A stretch of DNA of 64,000 bases. Source: Pseudomonas cerasi (GTDB taxonomy: Bacteria; Pseudomonadota; Gammaproteobacteria; Pseudomonadales; Pseudomonadaceae). Positions 44,937 to 53,292 of this stretch are shown here, piece after piece. Made by a program: the position numbers and the translations under genes. The stretch's first letter is position 1, and every line of letters starts with the position of its first letter. Where the stretch lies: the NCBI RefSeq assembly GCF_900074915.1, contig NZ_LT222319.1:3691001-3755000 (forward strand). The letters run 5' to 3'. The notes beneath the pieces were generated by a model, which did no database searches, was not told the origin of the DNA, and saw nothing but the letters and a program-made list of their open reading frames with translations.

Positions 44937-45869
44937 ATGACTTCCAAGCTGGATCAACTCAAGAAATTCACCACCGTTGTTGCCGATACCGGCGACTTCG
45001 GCGCCATCAAGAGCCTCAAGCCTCAAGATGCAACCACCAACCCTTCTCTGCTGCTCAAGGCCGCTTCGAGCGAAAGCAACAAAGCGATGCTCGAGGAGGC
45101 ATTCGCCCTTGGCAAGGGCGACATAGGCCTGGCCTGCGATCATTTCGCAGTGGCCATCGGTCAGGAGATTCTCAAGGTCGTACCCGGCCGCGTGTCCACT
45201 GAAGTGGACGCCCGACTGTCCTTTGACACCAACGCCCTGATCGAACGCAGTGAACGCCTGATCGGGCTTTACAACGCTGCCGGTGTCGAAAATGATCGCG
45301 TGCTGGTGAAGCTTGCCTCCACCTGGGAAGGCATCCGCGCCGCCGAATACCTTGAGAAGAAAGGTATCCAGACCAACCTGACGTTGCTGTTTTCCTTCGC
45401 CCAGGCTGTCGCTTGCGCCGAGGCTGGCGTCTTCCTGATTTCGCCGTTCGTGGGCCGCATCTACGACTGGTACAAGAAGTCGACAGGCACCGATTACACT
45501 GGTGCAGAAGACCCGGGCGTGCAGTCGGTAACGCGCATCTACAATTATTACAAGGCCAACGACTTCAAAACTGTCGTGATGGGTGCCAGCTTCCGCAACT
45601 TGAATCAGATCGAACAGTTGGCCGGTTGTGATCGTCTGACCATCAGCACCGAGCTGCTCAAACAATTGGCCGAAGACACCGGCACACTGGAGCGCAAGCT
45701 TGCTCCGGGCAATAATGCAGGCGAGCCACGTCAGAGCCTGACCGAGAGCCGGTTCCGCTGGAACTCCAACGAAGATGCCATGGCCACCGAGAAACTGGCT
45801 GAAGGCATTCGTCAGTTCGCTCGCGATCAGGAAAAACTGGAAGCGCTGCTTCCTGCCAAGAAAGCCTGA
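44937..45869 (+). CDS. tal: Transaldolase
   Basis: 310 residues from ATG 44937; an upstream in-frame extension to 44883 does not belong to the family. The Schiff-base lysine is in VLVKLASTWEGIRAA near residue 125-135, and DATTNPSLLLKA near 29 and VSPFVGRI-like LISPFVGRIYDW near 170 are standard. It moves a dihydroxyacetone unit between sedoheptulose 7-phosphate and glyceraldehyde 3-phosphate in the pentose phosphate pathway. A strong terminator follows. The order tal, rssC, rssB, PilZ, mlaA is also that of P. aeruginosa. Confidence 0.96.
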   Translation: MTSKLDQLKKFTTVVADTGDFGAIKSLKPQDATTNPSLLLKAASSESNKAMLEEAFALGKGDIGLACDHFAVAIGQEILKVVPGRVSTEVDARLSFDTNALIERSERLIGLYNAAGVENDRVLVKLASTWEGIRAAEYLEKKGIQTNLTLLFSFAQAVACAEAGVFLISPFVGRIYDWYKKSTGTDYTGAEDPGVQSVTRIYNYYKANDFKTVVMGASFRNLNQIEQLAGCDRLTISTELLKQLAEDTGTLERKLAPGNNAGEPRQSLTESRFRWNSNEDAMATEKLAEGIRQFARDQEKLEALLPAKKA

Positions 45870-45880
45870 TACGAAAAAAA

Positions 45881-45911
45881 GGGCGGCATCCTCGCGGATG
45901 CCGCCCTTTTT
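45881..45911 (+). terminator. Intrinsic terminator after tal, bidirectional
   Basis: GGGCGGCATCC pairs with GGATGCCGCCC across TCGC and is followed by TTTTT; an A-run precedes it, so it serves tal and the converging rssC. Confidence 0.92.
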
Positions 45912-45936
45912 GCTGTCTGCGATTTAGCGCAGCGGC

Positions 45937-46422
45937 CTAGCGCTGACCTTCCAGTGCATTGACCAGATCATGGAACGCTTCACGATTGGAATCGTTGAGG
46001 CCCATCAGGATCTTGTGCGCTTCGAGCACCTTGGCTTTCACCACTTCTTCGCACTGGTCCTGTGAAGGCAGATCAGTCAGGCACTCAGGCCGCGGCAGAG
46101 GCCGGTCAACGATGTTGAAGACCTGATCAAAGCCCATCGACTGCAGCAGGCGCGTGATGTCCTCGTGAGTGGTCACGAGCGTCGGCAACAGGCCCACCTT
46201 CTGGCGCGACAGAATCGAGAGTTTGGCCAGCAGGCCAAGCGTGGTGCTGTCAATGCTGCGCGTTTCGGTCAGGTCAATGACCACCGCCGAGAAATTCAGC
46301 GCAGTGAAGATGCGCTCGATAGTCGCATCCAGGGCCGAACACAGCGTCAACCGTACTTCACCCACGAACTTGAGAACGAAGGTGCCTTCCTGCTCGGCGA
46401 ACTGGATTCTACCGGTACTCAT
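45937..46422 (-). CDS. rssC: Anti-sigma factor antagonist RssC (STAS domain)
   Basis: 161 residues. A STAS domain fills the first 100 residues, with the phosphorylatable Ser in SIDSTTLGLLAKL near 57. A helical tail of 60 residues follows. STAS proteins bind anti-sigma factors in partner switching; dephosphorylation by the PP2C domain of the gene upstream (rssB) would activate it. The ATG overlaps the rssB stop. The pair is thought to affect RpoS or motility control in Pseudomonas; details were not derivable here. Confidence 0.85.
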   Translation of the reverse strand: MSTGRIQFAEQEGTFVLKFVGEVRLTLCSALDATIERIFTALNFSAVVIDLTETRSIDSTTLGLLAKLSILSRQKVGLLPTLVTTHEDITRLLQSMGFDQVFNIVDRPLPRPECLTDLPSQDQCEEVVKAKVLEAHKILMGLNDSNREAFHDLVNALEGQR

Positions 46423-47603
46423 TCAAGATTCCTGCTTAACACTAACAAGGCGATATCATCCGGCATCTCCCCTAGCGTTGCCAATTCAAAAACCCGCTGC
46501 AAGCCATCCAGGCTGCCGCCAGCCGTCTTGACCAATTCGGGAAGGACGGCTTCTTTCTCTTTGAGTGTATCACCGGGTAACAAGTCCAGTATGCCATCAG
46601 ACAACATGGTCAGACTGAAGGACTCGGGCAGATCAATTTCATGATCCTGATAGGTGGCCTCATTGAACAACCCGACCGGCAGTCCACGACCTTCCAGATA
46701 ATGCGCCTGCCCTTCGGAATACAACACAGGCAGTGGCAGATGCCCGCCCACTGCGTACGTCAGTTTACCTGACTCTTCATCGATGACACCGCCGACCATC
46801 GTAACGTGCTTGCCCAGCTTGCAACTGATAAGGCCGCGATTGATATGCCCCAGCACATCCGATGGCTTGAACTCCGGAAGCGTTCCGCCACGCTTGGACT
46901 CGAACAGCAGCCGCGTGGTCATGAACTTCAGCAGTACGGTAATGAATGCCGATGACGCCCCATGACCTGAAACATCGGCCAGGTAAAAAGCGACACGCCG
47001 CTCGTCGACCCTGAAATAATCGACAAAATCGCCGGACAGGTACAACGACGGAATGATCTGGTGGGCAAACTTGAATGCATCAATCGACCACGGAGTGATT
47101 GGCAGCATGTTCATCTGCACTTGCCGACCTGCGTCCTGGTCTTCCTGCAACAGGTGAAGGCTGGCTTCGAGTTCGCGATTGGCCTTTTCCAGCTTTTCGC
47201 GGTAGACCTGGTTTTCAGTGAGCAGGCGCGCCCGATCCAGCGCACGGCGCACCGAATGCTCGAGCACAGCAAGATCTTCGAGAGGCTTGATCAGGTAGTC
47301 GGCAGCGCCAAGGCGCAAGGCCTCGACTGCATCGCTCATCACGCCCGCACCGGAGACGACGATGACAGGCGTCTGCGGAGCGATGGCGGTGACCTGACGG
47401 ATCAGCTCAAGCCCGCCCATCTGTGGCATGCGAAGATCGCAGACCACCAGATCGGGGTTCTCCTGCTCGAATATCTGAATTCCCTGCAAGCCATTACTCG
47501 CTTGCAGAACGCTGAAGCCACTGTCTTCAAGGTAGGCGGCAAGGCTTGCGCGCACTACGTCGTCGTCATCGATAATCAGCAGCTTGGCACTGGTTTTTGG
47601 CAT
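46419..47603 (-). CDS. rssB: Response regulator RssB, receiver plus PP2C/SpoIIE phosphatase
   Basis: 394 residues from ATG 47603, the start of the receiver (LLIIDDDDVVRASL); the open frame extends to 47816 but that part looks non-coding. Phospho-Asp is in LVVCDLRMP near 58 and KPLED near 107. A coiled linker (EKANRELEASLHLL) leads to a PP2C-type domain with metal-binding aspartates in YLSGDFVDYF near 200 and ADVSGHGASSAF near 220, and DGILDLL near 350. It should dephosphorylate the STAS protein RssC. Confidence 0.88.
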   Translation of the reverse strand: MPKTSAKLLIIDDDDVVRASLAAYLEDSGFSVLQASNGLQGIQIFEQENPDLVVCDLRMPQMGGLELIRQVTAIAPQTPVIVVSGAGVMSDAVEALRLGAADYLIKPLEDLAVLEHSVRRALDRARLLTENQVYREKLEKANRELEASLHLLQEDQDAGRQVQMNMLPITPWSIDAFKFAHQIIPSLYLSGDFVDYFRVDERRVAFYLADVSGHGASSAFITVLLKFMTTRLLFESKRGGTLPEFKPSDVLGHINRGLISCKLGKHVTMVGGVIDEESGKLTYAVGGHLPLPVLYSEGQAHYLEGRGLPVGLFNEATYQDHEIDLPESFSLTMLSDGILDLLPGDTLKEKEAVLPELVKTAGGSLDGLQRVFELATLGEMPDDIALLVLSRNLE

Positions 47604-47870
47604 GGGGGCAAACGGCGCCAGATCAGGTTGGCGTAGGCGGCCCGGGATTACCGGAAACCGCTTACTGGATTCGCTTCTAGCCTCTCCGCAATAACACGCA
47701 GTAACTTGATAAGTCTGTCGTGTTTCAGAGGTGCCCTTCAAGGCGCAGACGGTACTCCCATCCGACGGGTGTTTCAAGCATGCTCCTACCCTCACTTTGC
47801 GCTCTTTACATCGCAAATCACCCAGAGTTATAAGAACTCACAAATCAGCAACTAAAACGAAGGACTGTAC
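47604..47870. other. Intergenic region between rssB and the PilZ gene
   Basis: 267 bases, divergent; rssB and the PilZ gene should both be driven from here. No gene seen; the promoter elements could not be fixed with confidence. Confidence 0.4.
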
Positions 47871-48170
47871 ATGAGTCGAAATGATCGCGACTACGAGGAA
47901 AAGCGGGATTACATCCGCATGCGCGTCGATGCAGACGTCAACCTGATCCACGCCGGTCAGGTCATCCCTGCCGTATGCATTGATCTTTCAAGCTCCGGCA
48001 TGCAGGTTCAGGCGCCACGCTTGTTCCAGGTCGGAGACAAACTCAGCGTACGCATTGACTCTGACCATCCTGCGCTCAAGGGGCTTGAAGCCGAAACCGA
48101 GGTGGTCTGGGTAAATGATGAAGAAGGTGGCGTACAGAAACTGGGGCTTTCAATCGTCTCGATGAAGTGA
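47871..48170 (+). CDS. PilZ-domain c-di-GMP-binding protein
   Basis: 99 residues, a single PilZ domain. Both halves of the c-di-GMP site are present: RDYIR (RxxxR) near residue 12 and DLSSSG (D/NxSxxG) near 38. It should therefore bind c-di-GMP. With no other domain it probably works through a protein partner. Neighbours are the P. aeruginosa PA2796-PA2800 set, where a PilZ protein of this size also precedes mlaA. Confidence 0.9.
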   Translation: MSRNDRDYEEKRDYIRMRVDADVNLIHAGQVIPAVCIDLSSSGMQVQAPRLFQVGDKLSVRIDSDHPALKGLEAETEVVWVNDEEGGVQKLGLSIVSMK

Positions 48171-48204
48171 AAACAGGCGGAACAGGTTCACATTTTTACA
48201 AAAT

Positions 48205-48235
48205 AATAAAGGCGATCCAGGGTCGCCTTTATTGA
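48205..48235 (+). terminator. Bidirectional terminator between PilZ gene and mlaA
   Basis: AATAAAGGCGA pairs with TCGCCTTTATT around a TCCAGGG loop, with A and T tracts in the outer stem. Confidence 0.85.
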
Positions 48236-48258
48236 TTCATGCAGAGGCAAAGCAGCGA

Positions 48259-48960
48259 TTAAAAATCGTCTTCGACCTTGCCATCCTTGACCTTGAACTC
48301 GCGGTTCTGCAAATAGGCATTGCGAATGAAGGTGTAGCGATCGCCACTGACCATGCGCTCGGCAGACAGCAGGCTGGCCCGCGTATCGACCAGGTTGACG
48401 CCCAGCGCCGTGTTACGGGTCGGGACGTGATCGATGTAGCGGTAAGGCGAGGTGTAGGTGTCCGGGTACTTGGCGAACGCATCACGTACGGTGCTTGGCC
48501 CCAGAAACGGAATGACCACGAACGGGCCGCTCGGCACGCCCCAGTAGCCCAGCGTCTGACCGAAGTCTTCATCGTTGCGCTGCAGGCCCATGCGGGTACC
48601 CACGTCGATGAAGCCCAGCAGACCGAAAGTAGTGTTGACGATCAGGCGCGCCGTGTCGACGCCCGCCGCTTCAGGCTTGGCCTGCAGCACGTTGTTCGCC
48701 AGGTTGCCGACATCGCCGATGTTGCTGAAGAAGTTATGGATACCGTCTTCGACGAATTGCGGCGCGATGTACTGATACCCCTTGGCCAGCGGCTTGAGCG
48801 TGTAGGCATCAAGGGTATCGTTGAAGGTGAAAATGGAACGGTTGATACCTTCCCAGGGATCGTCCTCGGCGGCCTGAACGGCTACCGGAACCAGCGCGAT
48901 GCCTGCACACAGGGACAATTGCACCAAACGTTTGATAAAGCCTGCACCGGTCACGGGCAT
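48259..48960 (-). CDS. mlaA: MlaA (VacJ) outer membrane lipid-asymmetry protein
   Basis: 233 residues from ATG 48960 with CAGGAG upstream. N-terminal signal (LCAGIALVPVAVQA); unlike E. coli MlaA it has no lipobox cysteine after the signal as read here. The family core is DPWEGINRSIFTFNDTLD near residue 32 and VPSGPFVVIPFLGPSTVRDA near 138. MlaA takes misplaced phospholipid out of the outer leaflet and hands it to MlaC. The terminal acidic tail (KVEDDF) is common in Pseudomonas. Confidence 0.93.
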   Translation of the reverse strand: MPVTGAGFIKRLVQLSLCAGIALVPVAVQAAEDDPWEGINRSIFTFNDTLDAYTLKPLAKGYQYIAPQFVEDGIHNFFSNIGDVGNLANNVLQAKPEAAGVDTARLIVNTTFGLLGFIDVGTRMGLQRNDEDFGQTLGYWGVPSGPFVVIPFLGPSTVRDAFAKYPDTYTSPYRYIDHVPTRNTALGVNLVDTRASLLSAERMVSGDRYTFIRNAYLQNREFKVKDGKVEDDF

Positions 48961-49158
48961 AGCTGACACTCCTGATCGAGATATCGAAATAATGACGCGG
49001 GTGCTACGCCCCACACGCTAGGACAGGGAGTATAAAGCCTTCTGTCGAGAATAAGGCAGGTCTGTCAGCAAAGGGTTCCGCATAAACCTCGTCATCGCAC
49101 ATTCATCGAAGTGTCACAAAAGATCGGTAGCGTTTCTCGATATTTCAGAGAGATCCTC

Positions 49159-49767
49159 ATGCTCGCCCCGGTCATCACGCCTTTGCCAACCTTCCCTGCC
49201 CTGCTGTTCGGCCTGAGCGGCTGCCTGGTGGACTTCGGTGCGCAGGCCGCGAACTCGCGCGCACCCGGCCATGAGCACACACAGTTCACACCCGGCGCAG
49301 AGGCTATTCTGCAGACCCTGCGCGAGCAGAGCATGCCTTGCGCCTGGCTCGAGGAACTGCCTGAAAGCGTGAGCAGCGCACTGGCTGTGCCGGTGAATGA
49401 CTGGATGATTCCCGCGCCCCGCGCCACTGCAGGCTGGCCCGCCCCGGATGCCTGCTGGATGGCATTGATGGCCCTGAAAGTCAGCCACCTGGATGGTTGC
49501 GTCCTGATCAGCGGCGACCCGCGCCTGTTGCAGTCCGGACTGAACGCCGGACTGTGGACCATTGGCCTGGCATCCTGCGGACCACTGTGCGGGCTCTCGC
49601 CTTCACAATGGCAGGCACTCGGCGATGCAGAACGCGAACAGCGACGCGCACAGGCCACGCTCAAACTCTATTCGCTGGGCGTGCATTCGGTGATCGACCA
49701 CCTGGGTGAACTGGAATCCTGCCTGGCCGACATTGCCCTGCGACGCAGCAAGGGCGAAAAACCCTGA
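49159..49767 (+). CDS. Phosphonatase-like HAD-fold protein with degenerate active site
   Basis: 202 residues from ATG 49159 (GTG 49111 would add 16). The N-terminal LLFGLSGCLVDFG stands where active HAD phosphatases have LLFDLDGTLVDFG: the nucleophile Asp is Gly18, the second Asp is Ser20 and the Thr is Cys22. The C-terminal metal loop GDT-P-xD is SGDPRLLQSGLNAG, without the second acidic residue. Elsewhere the fold is kept (GWPAPDACWMAL, GLNAGLWTIGLA). So catalysis of the usual kind is unlikely. A P. aeruginosa homologue of similar form (PA2803) is annotated as a phosphonatase-like protein. It stands alone downstream of mlaA on the opposite strand. Confidence 0.8.
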   Translation: MLAPVITPLPTFPALLFGLSGCLVDFGAQAANSRAPGHEHTQFTPGAEAILQTLREQSMPCAWLEELPESVSSALAVPVNDWMIPAPRATAGWPAPDACWMALMALKVSHLDGCVLISGDPRLLQSGLNAGLWTIGLASCGPLCGLSPSQWQALGDAEREQRRAQATLKLYSLGVHSVIDHLGELESCLADIALRRSKGEKP

Positions 49768-49870
49768 TACATATGCAGCAAGGCGTTGACTGGATTAGTC
49801 TTGAGTGAACATGGACCTTTAACGCTCCGGCGAAGTCCATGAGACAGACTTATCAATCAAGGAGCACGTC

Positions 49871-50140
49871 ATGCCCGCCCGCGAACTGCAAGAACAACTC
49901 AATACCCTGCGCGAGCAACTGGAGCATAACCCGCCGATGTCAGAGTCCGAGCGGGAAAACCTGCACGAACTCATGCAACAAATTGAAACTAAAATTCAGC
50001 TGGAACAGGCCACCCACGAGCAGGACAGCAGCCTGGCTGATGGCGTGAATCTGGCCGTCGAGCGTTTCGAGCTGGAGCATCCGACCATCGCCGGCACCTT
50101 GCGCAACATCGTGCAGACGCTGGGCAATATCGGGGTCTGA
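49871..50140 (+). CDS. DUF4404 family protein
   Basis: 89 residues from ATG 49871 with AAGGAG upstream (49858-49863). Helical, highly charged (ELQEQLNTLREQLEHNPPMSE) with a coiled-coil-like first half, and TIAGTLRNIVQTLGNIG at the end. This is the DUF4404 pattern of Pseudomonas. Function unknown. Confidence 0.85.
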   Translation: MPARELQEQLNTLREQLEHNPPMSESERENLHELMQQIETKIQLEQATHEQDSSLADGVNLAVERFELEHPTIAGTLRNIVQTLGNIGV

Positions 50141-50143
50141 TTG

Positions 50144-50293
50144 GGGGATGCCGTTCTAATGGCTCTGCGTCCGACCGCTGATGCGCGGTGCGACGCAGAG
50201 TTTTGACGCAGAGCGTCACCCAATGCATGCCCACACACCTATCGTTCCTCACGCTCCGCGTGGGAATGCCGTTCCGGACGCTCTGCGTCCACG
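50144..50293. repeat. GACGCAGAGCGTC-type palindromic repeat between DUF4404 gene and queF
   Basis: CTCTGCGTC (50163-50171) pairs exactly with GACGCAGAG (50192-50200). Then come GACGCAGAGCGTC, ATCGTTCCTCACGCTCCGCG and GGACGCTCTGCGTCC. These are the words of the tandem array at 16968-17245. Confidence 0.85.
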
Positions 50294-50312
50294 CCCTTGG
50301 CGGCAGACGCTA

Positions 50313-51143
50313 CTACTGCCGCGCCAGCCTGCGATTGCTCACGTCCAGCGTTTCTGTGCTGCGATACGGGTTGATATCCAGACCCCCGCGGCGCACGTAG
50401 CGTGCGTAAACCGTCAGTTTTTCCGGTTTGAGCAAACGCTGCAGGTCGAGGAAGATTCTTTCCACACACTGCTCGTGAAAGTCCGAATGCTGGCGGAAGC
50501 TGACGATATACGCCAGCAGGCTGGCATGATCCAGCGCCGCGCCGCGATATTCGACGACTACGCTGCCCCAGTCGGGCTGACTGGTGACCGGGCAGTTGGA
50601 CTTGAGCAGGTGACTGTGCACGCTCTCTTCCACCACCCGCGAGTCATCACAATGCAGCAACTCGGGCTGCGGCCGGTCATAGCTGCTGACCGAGATGTCC
50701 AGGTCGTCGATACATACGCCCGGCAAAGCCGCGACACCTTCTTCTTCGATCGCCGCCAGACTGCGAATACGCACCCCGACCGGCTTGCCCGCCGCGGCCG
50801 ACAGATCCTGCTCAAGGGTGGTCTGCAGCTGTTCGACGCTCGCGAAAGCTGTCTGATTCAGCGAATTGAGGTACAGCTTGAACGACTTCGATTCGATGAT
50901 GTTCGGCGATTCGGCCGGAATACTGAATTCGCCAATGGCCACCACCGGCTTGCCGGAAGGCAGCAGCCATGACAGCTCGTAGCAGTTCCAGAAATCGACA
51001 CCCTGATAAGGCAGCGTCTGCGCGGTGAGCCCAAGCTCGGCCCATTTTGCGGCACGAGGAATCGGGAACAACAGAGACGGCGTGTAGGTGGCGATGTACT
51101 CACTGGACTTGCCCAGCGGCGAGTGTTCGGCTGCGGGATGCAT
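50313..51143 (-). CDS. queF: NADPH-dependent 7-cyano-7-deazaguanine reductase QueF
   Basis: 276 residues, the long (type II, two-half) form of QueF. ESKSFKLYLNSLNQT near residue 87 is the NADPH-binding QueF motif, and the nucleophilic Cys is in LLKSNCPVTSQPDWG near 190. FHEQCVERI near 232 and RYVRRGGLDINPYRS near 250 are standard. It reduces preQ0 to preQ1 in queuosine biosynthesis. Confidence 0.96.
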   Translation of the reverse strand: MHPAAEHSPLGKSSEYIATYTPSLLFPIPRAAKWAELGLTAQTLPYQGVDFWNCYELSWLLPSGKPVVAIGEFSIPAESPNIIESKSFKLYLNSLNQTAFASVEQLQTTLEQDLSAAAGKPVGVRIRSLAAIEEEGVAALPGVCIDDLDISVSSYDRPQPELLHCDDSRVVEESVHSHLLKSNCPVTSQPDWGSVVVEYRGAALDHASLLAYIVSFRQHSDFHEQCVERIFLDLQRLLKPEKLTVYARYVRRGGLDINPYRSTETLDVSNRRLARQ

Positions 51144-51273
51144 GGCGATACCTGGATCATGAATTAACGCGGCGAGTTTATAGCGTTTGCGCGGGGCTTT
51201 CAGCGAAAATCAGCCTTGCCCCGCCACCCGCGCAGGCCGCCGTGCGGCCTCGACGAAGGTGGCTAAGGCCCTG

Positions 51274-52518
51274 TCACTCGTAACGCAGTGCGTGCGCTGG
51301 CTGGATCTGCGCGGCGCGCCATGCGGGGTAGATGGTCGCCAGAAAGCTCAGGATAAACCCGGCACTGCAGATCAGCAGCACGTCACCGGCCTGCAGTTCG
51401 GACGGCAGGTTGCTGATGAAATACACATCGGAACTAAAGATGTGCTGGCCGCTGACCCGCTCCATCCAGCCCACCAGGCTGCTGACGTTCAGCGCTGCAA
51501 TAATCCCCAGGATGCCGCCGATCAATGTACCGACGATGCCGATGACGGTGCCCTGGACCACGAAAATCGCCATGATCTGCCGCGGCGTGGCGCCGATGGT
51601 GCGCAGGATGGCGATATCTGCGCCCTTGTCGTTGACCACCATGATCAGCGTGGCAATGATGTTGAACGCCGCCACGGCGACGATCATCAGCAGCAACAGA
51701 CCGATCATGGTCTTTTCCATTTTCATGGCGCTGAACAGGCTGCCCTGAGTGTGGGTCCAGTCATCGGCGCGATAGCCCTCACCGAGGCCGGCGGCAATGG
51801 CGGTGGACACCTGAGGCGCCTTGTACAGATCCTTGAGCGCCAGTCGCACCCCCTGAACCTGGTTCGGCTGCCAGCGCTGCATCTGTGCCGCATCGGCGAT
51901 GTTGATCAGGCCCATCGAACCGTCCAGCTCGGCACCGACCTTGAAGATACCCACGACAGTCAGGCGTTGCAGGCGCGGCGTGATGCCGCCAGGGGCGCTG
52001 CTCACTTCCGGCACGATCAGGGTCAGCTTGTCGCCGATGGTCAAACGAAAGCGGCGTGCGGTGATATCACCGAGCACCACGCCGAATTCGCCCGGCTTGA
52101 GGTCTTCGAGGCTTCCGCGGGTGATGTGCTGCGTGACGATCGACACTTCATGTTCCAGCGCCGGGTCGACACCGCTGATCTGGATCGGCTGCATCGAGCC
52201 CTTGTAGGACAGCATGCCTTCCATGTCGGTGAACGGCACGGCAGCAGTGACTTCAGGGTTTTTCAGCGCAGCGTCGGCCAGGGGTTTCCAGTCATCGACC
52301 GGCGTGGTACCGGCAATGACCGCGTGCGGCACCATGCCGAGAATCCGCGAGCTCATTTCCCGCTGGAAACCGTTCATGACCGACAGCACCACGATCATCG
52401 CCAGGACACCGAGTGCCAGACCGATCATCGAGGTCATCGAAATGAACGAGATGAAGCTTTTGCGGCGTTTGGCGCGGGTATAGCGCATGCCGATGAAGAT
52501 GGGTAACGGTCTGAACAT
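51274..52518 (-). CDS. lolE: Lipoprotein-releasing ABC permease LolE
   Basis: 414 residues with the FtsX-type plan: one membrane segment near 25-50, a large periplasmic domain, and three membrane segments at the C-terminus (LLLLMIVAVAAFNIIATLIMV near 280, then near 325 and 380). RYTRAKRRKSFISFIS at the N-terminus is the LolC/E family mark. It is a paralogue of the gene at 53285 and lies after lolD, so it is called LolE by position. The complex moves lipoproteins from the inner membrane to LolA. Confidence 0.92.
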   Translation of the reverse strand: MFRPLPIFIGMRYTRAKRRKSFISFISMTSMIGLALGVLAMIVVLSVMNGFQREMSSRILGMVPHAVIAGTTPVDDWKPLADAALKNPEVTAAVPFTDMEGMLSYKGSMQPIQISGVDPALEHEVSIVTQHITRGSLEDLKPGEFGVVLGDITARRFRLTIGDKLTLIVPEVSSAPGGITPRLQRLTVVGIFKVGAELDGSMGLINIADAAQMQRWQPNQVQGVRLALKDLYKAPQVSTAIAAGLGEGYRADDWTHTQGSLFSAMKMEKTMIGLLLLMIVAVAAFNIIATLIMVVNDKGADIAILRTIGATPRQIMAIFVVQGTVIGIVGTLIGGILGIIAALNVSSLVGWMERVSGQHIFSSDVYFISNLPSELQAGDVLLICSAGFILSFLATIYPAWRAAQIQPAHALRYE

Positions 52519-52593
52519 TCGCGAAGCACCGTGGAAAAATACACCGTATAAAAACTGGAACCCGACGCGATGAATGGCGCCGGGCCGGGTCGA

Positions 52594-53292
52594 TCAGGCC
52601 TCGACGAGGCGGCCGTCTTCCAGGCGCAGGACACGGTCCATTTGCCGGGCCAGGTTCATGTCATGGGTCACGATCAGAAACGCCGTGCGCGACGACGTGC
52701 TCAATTCACGCATCAGGTCCTGAATGCCCTGCGCTGTGTGGTGATCGAGGTTGCCGGTAGGCTCGTCGAGCATCACCAGACCCGGCTGATTGATCAAGGC
52801 ACGGGCAATTGCCACACGCTGACGCTCGCCACCGGACAGCTCCGAAGGCTTGTGCGCCAGACGATGCCCAAGACCGACACGCTCCAGCAGTGCGGTGGAA
52901 CGCTTGCGGGCTTCAGGGATGGGCGTACGGCCGATCAGCAATGGCATGCAGACGTTTTCAAGCGCGGTGAATTCCGGCAGCAAATGGTGGAACTGGTAGA
53001 CGAAACCCAGCGCCCGGTTACGCAGCAGGCCTCGGGCCTTTTCGCCCAGCGCCGACAACTCTTCGCCCGCGAGCCACACACTGCCTTCGGACGGCGTATC
53101 CAGCCCACCCAGCAGGTTGAGCAAGGTACTTTTGCCCGACCCCGAACTGCCGACGATCGCGACACGCTCGCCGGGGTGCAATTCCAGCTGCAGACCGGAC
53201 AACACCACCACGGATTCCGGGCCTTCCTCGTAGGATTTACCCAGGTTGCGGCAACTCAATACTGCTTTATCAGACATGCCCGACTCACTCAT
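52594..53292 (-). CDS. lolD: LolD, lipoprotein-releasing ABC ATPase
   Basis: 232 residues from ATG 53292, chosen for the GGAGG about ten bases upstream; ATG 53277 would give 227 residues. Walker A VGSSGSGKSTLLNLLGG near 48, signature LSGGERQRVAIARAL near 150, Walker B LVMLDEPTGNLD near 172 and switch His in VTHDMN. It starts within the end of the gene for the first permease (overlap) and gives energy for lipoprotein release. Confidence 0.95.
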   Translation of the reverse strand: MSESGMSDKAVLSCRNLGKSYEEGPESVVVLSGLQLELHPGERVAIVGSSGSGKSTLLNLLGGLDTPSEGSVWLAGEELSALGEKARGLLRNRALGFVYQFHHLLPEFTALENVCMPLLIGRTPIPEARKRSTALLERVGLGHRLAHKPSELSGGERQRVAIARALINQPGLVMLDEPTGNLDHHTAQGIQDLMRELSTSSRTAFLIVTHDMNLARQMDRVLRLEDGRLVEA

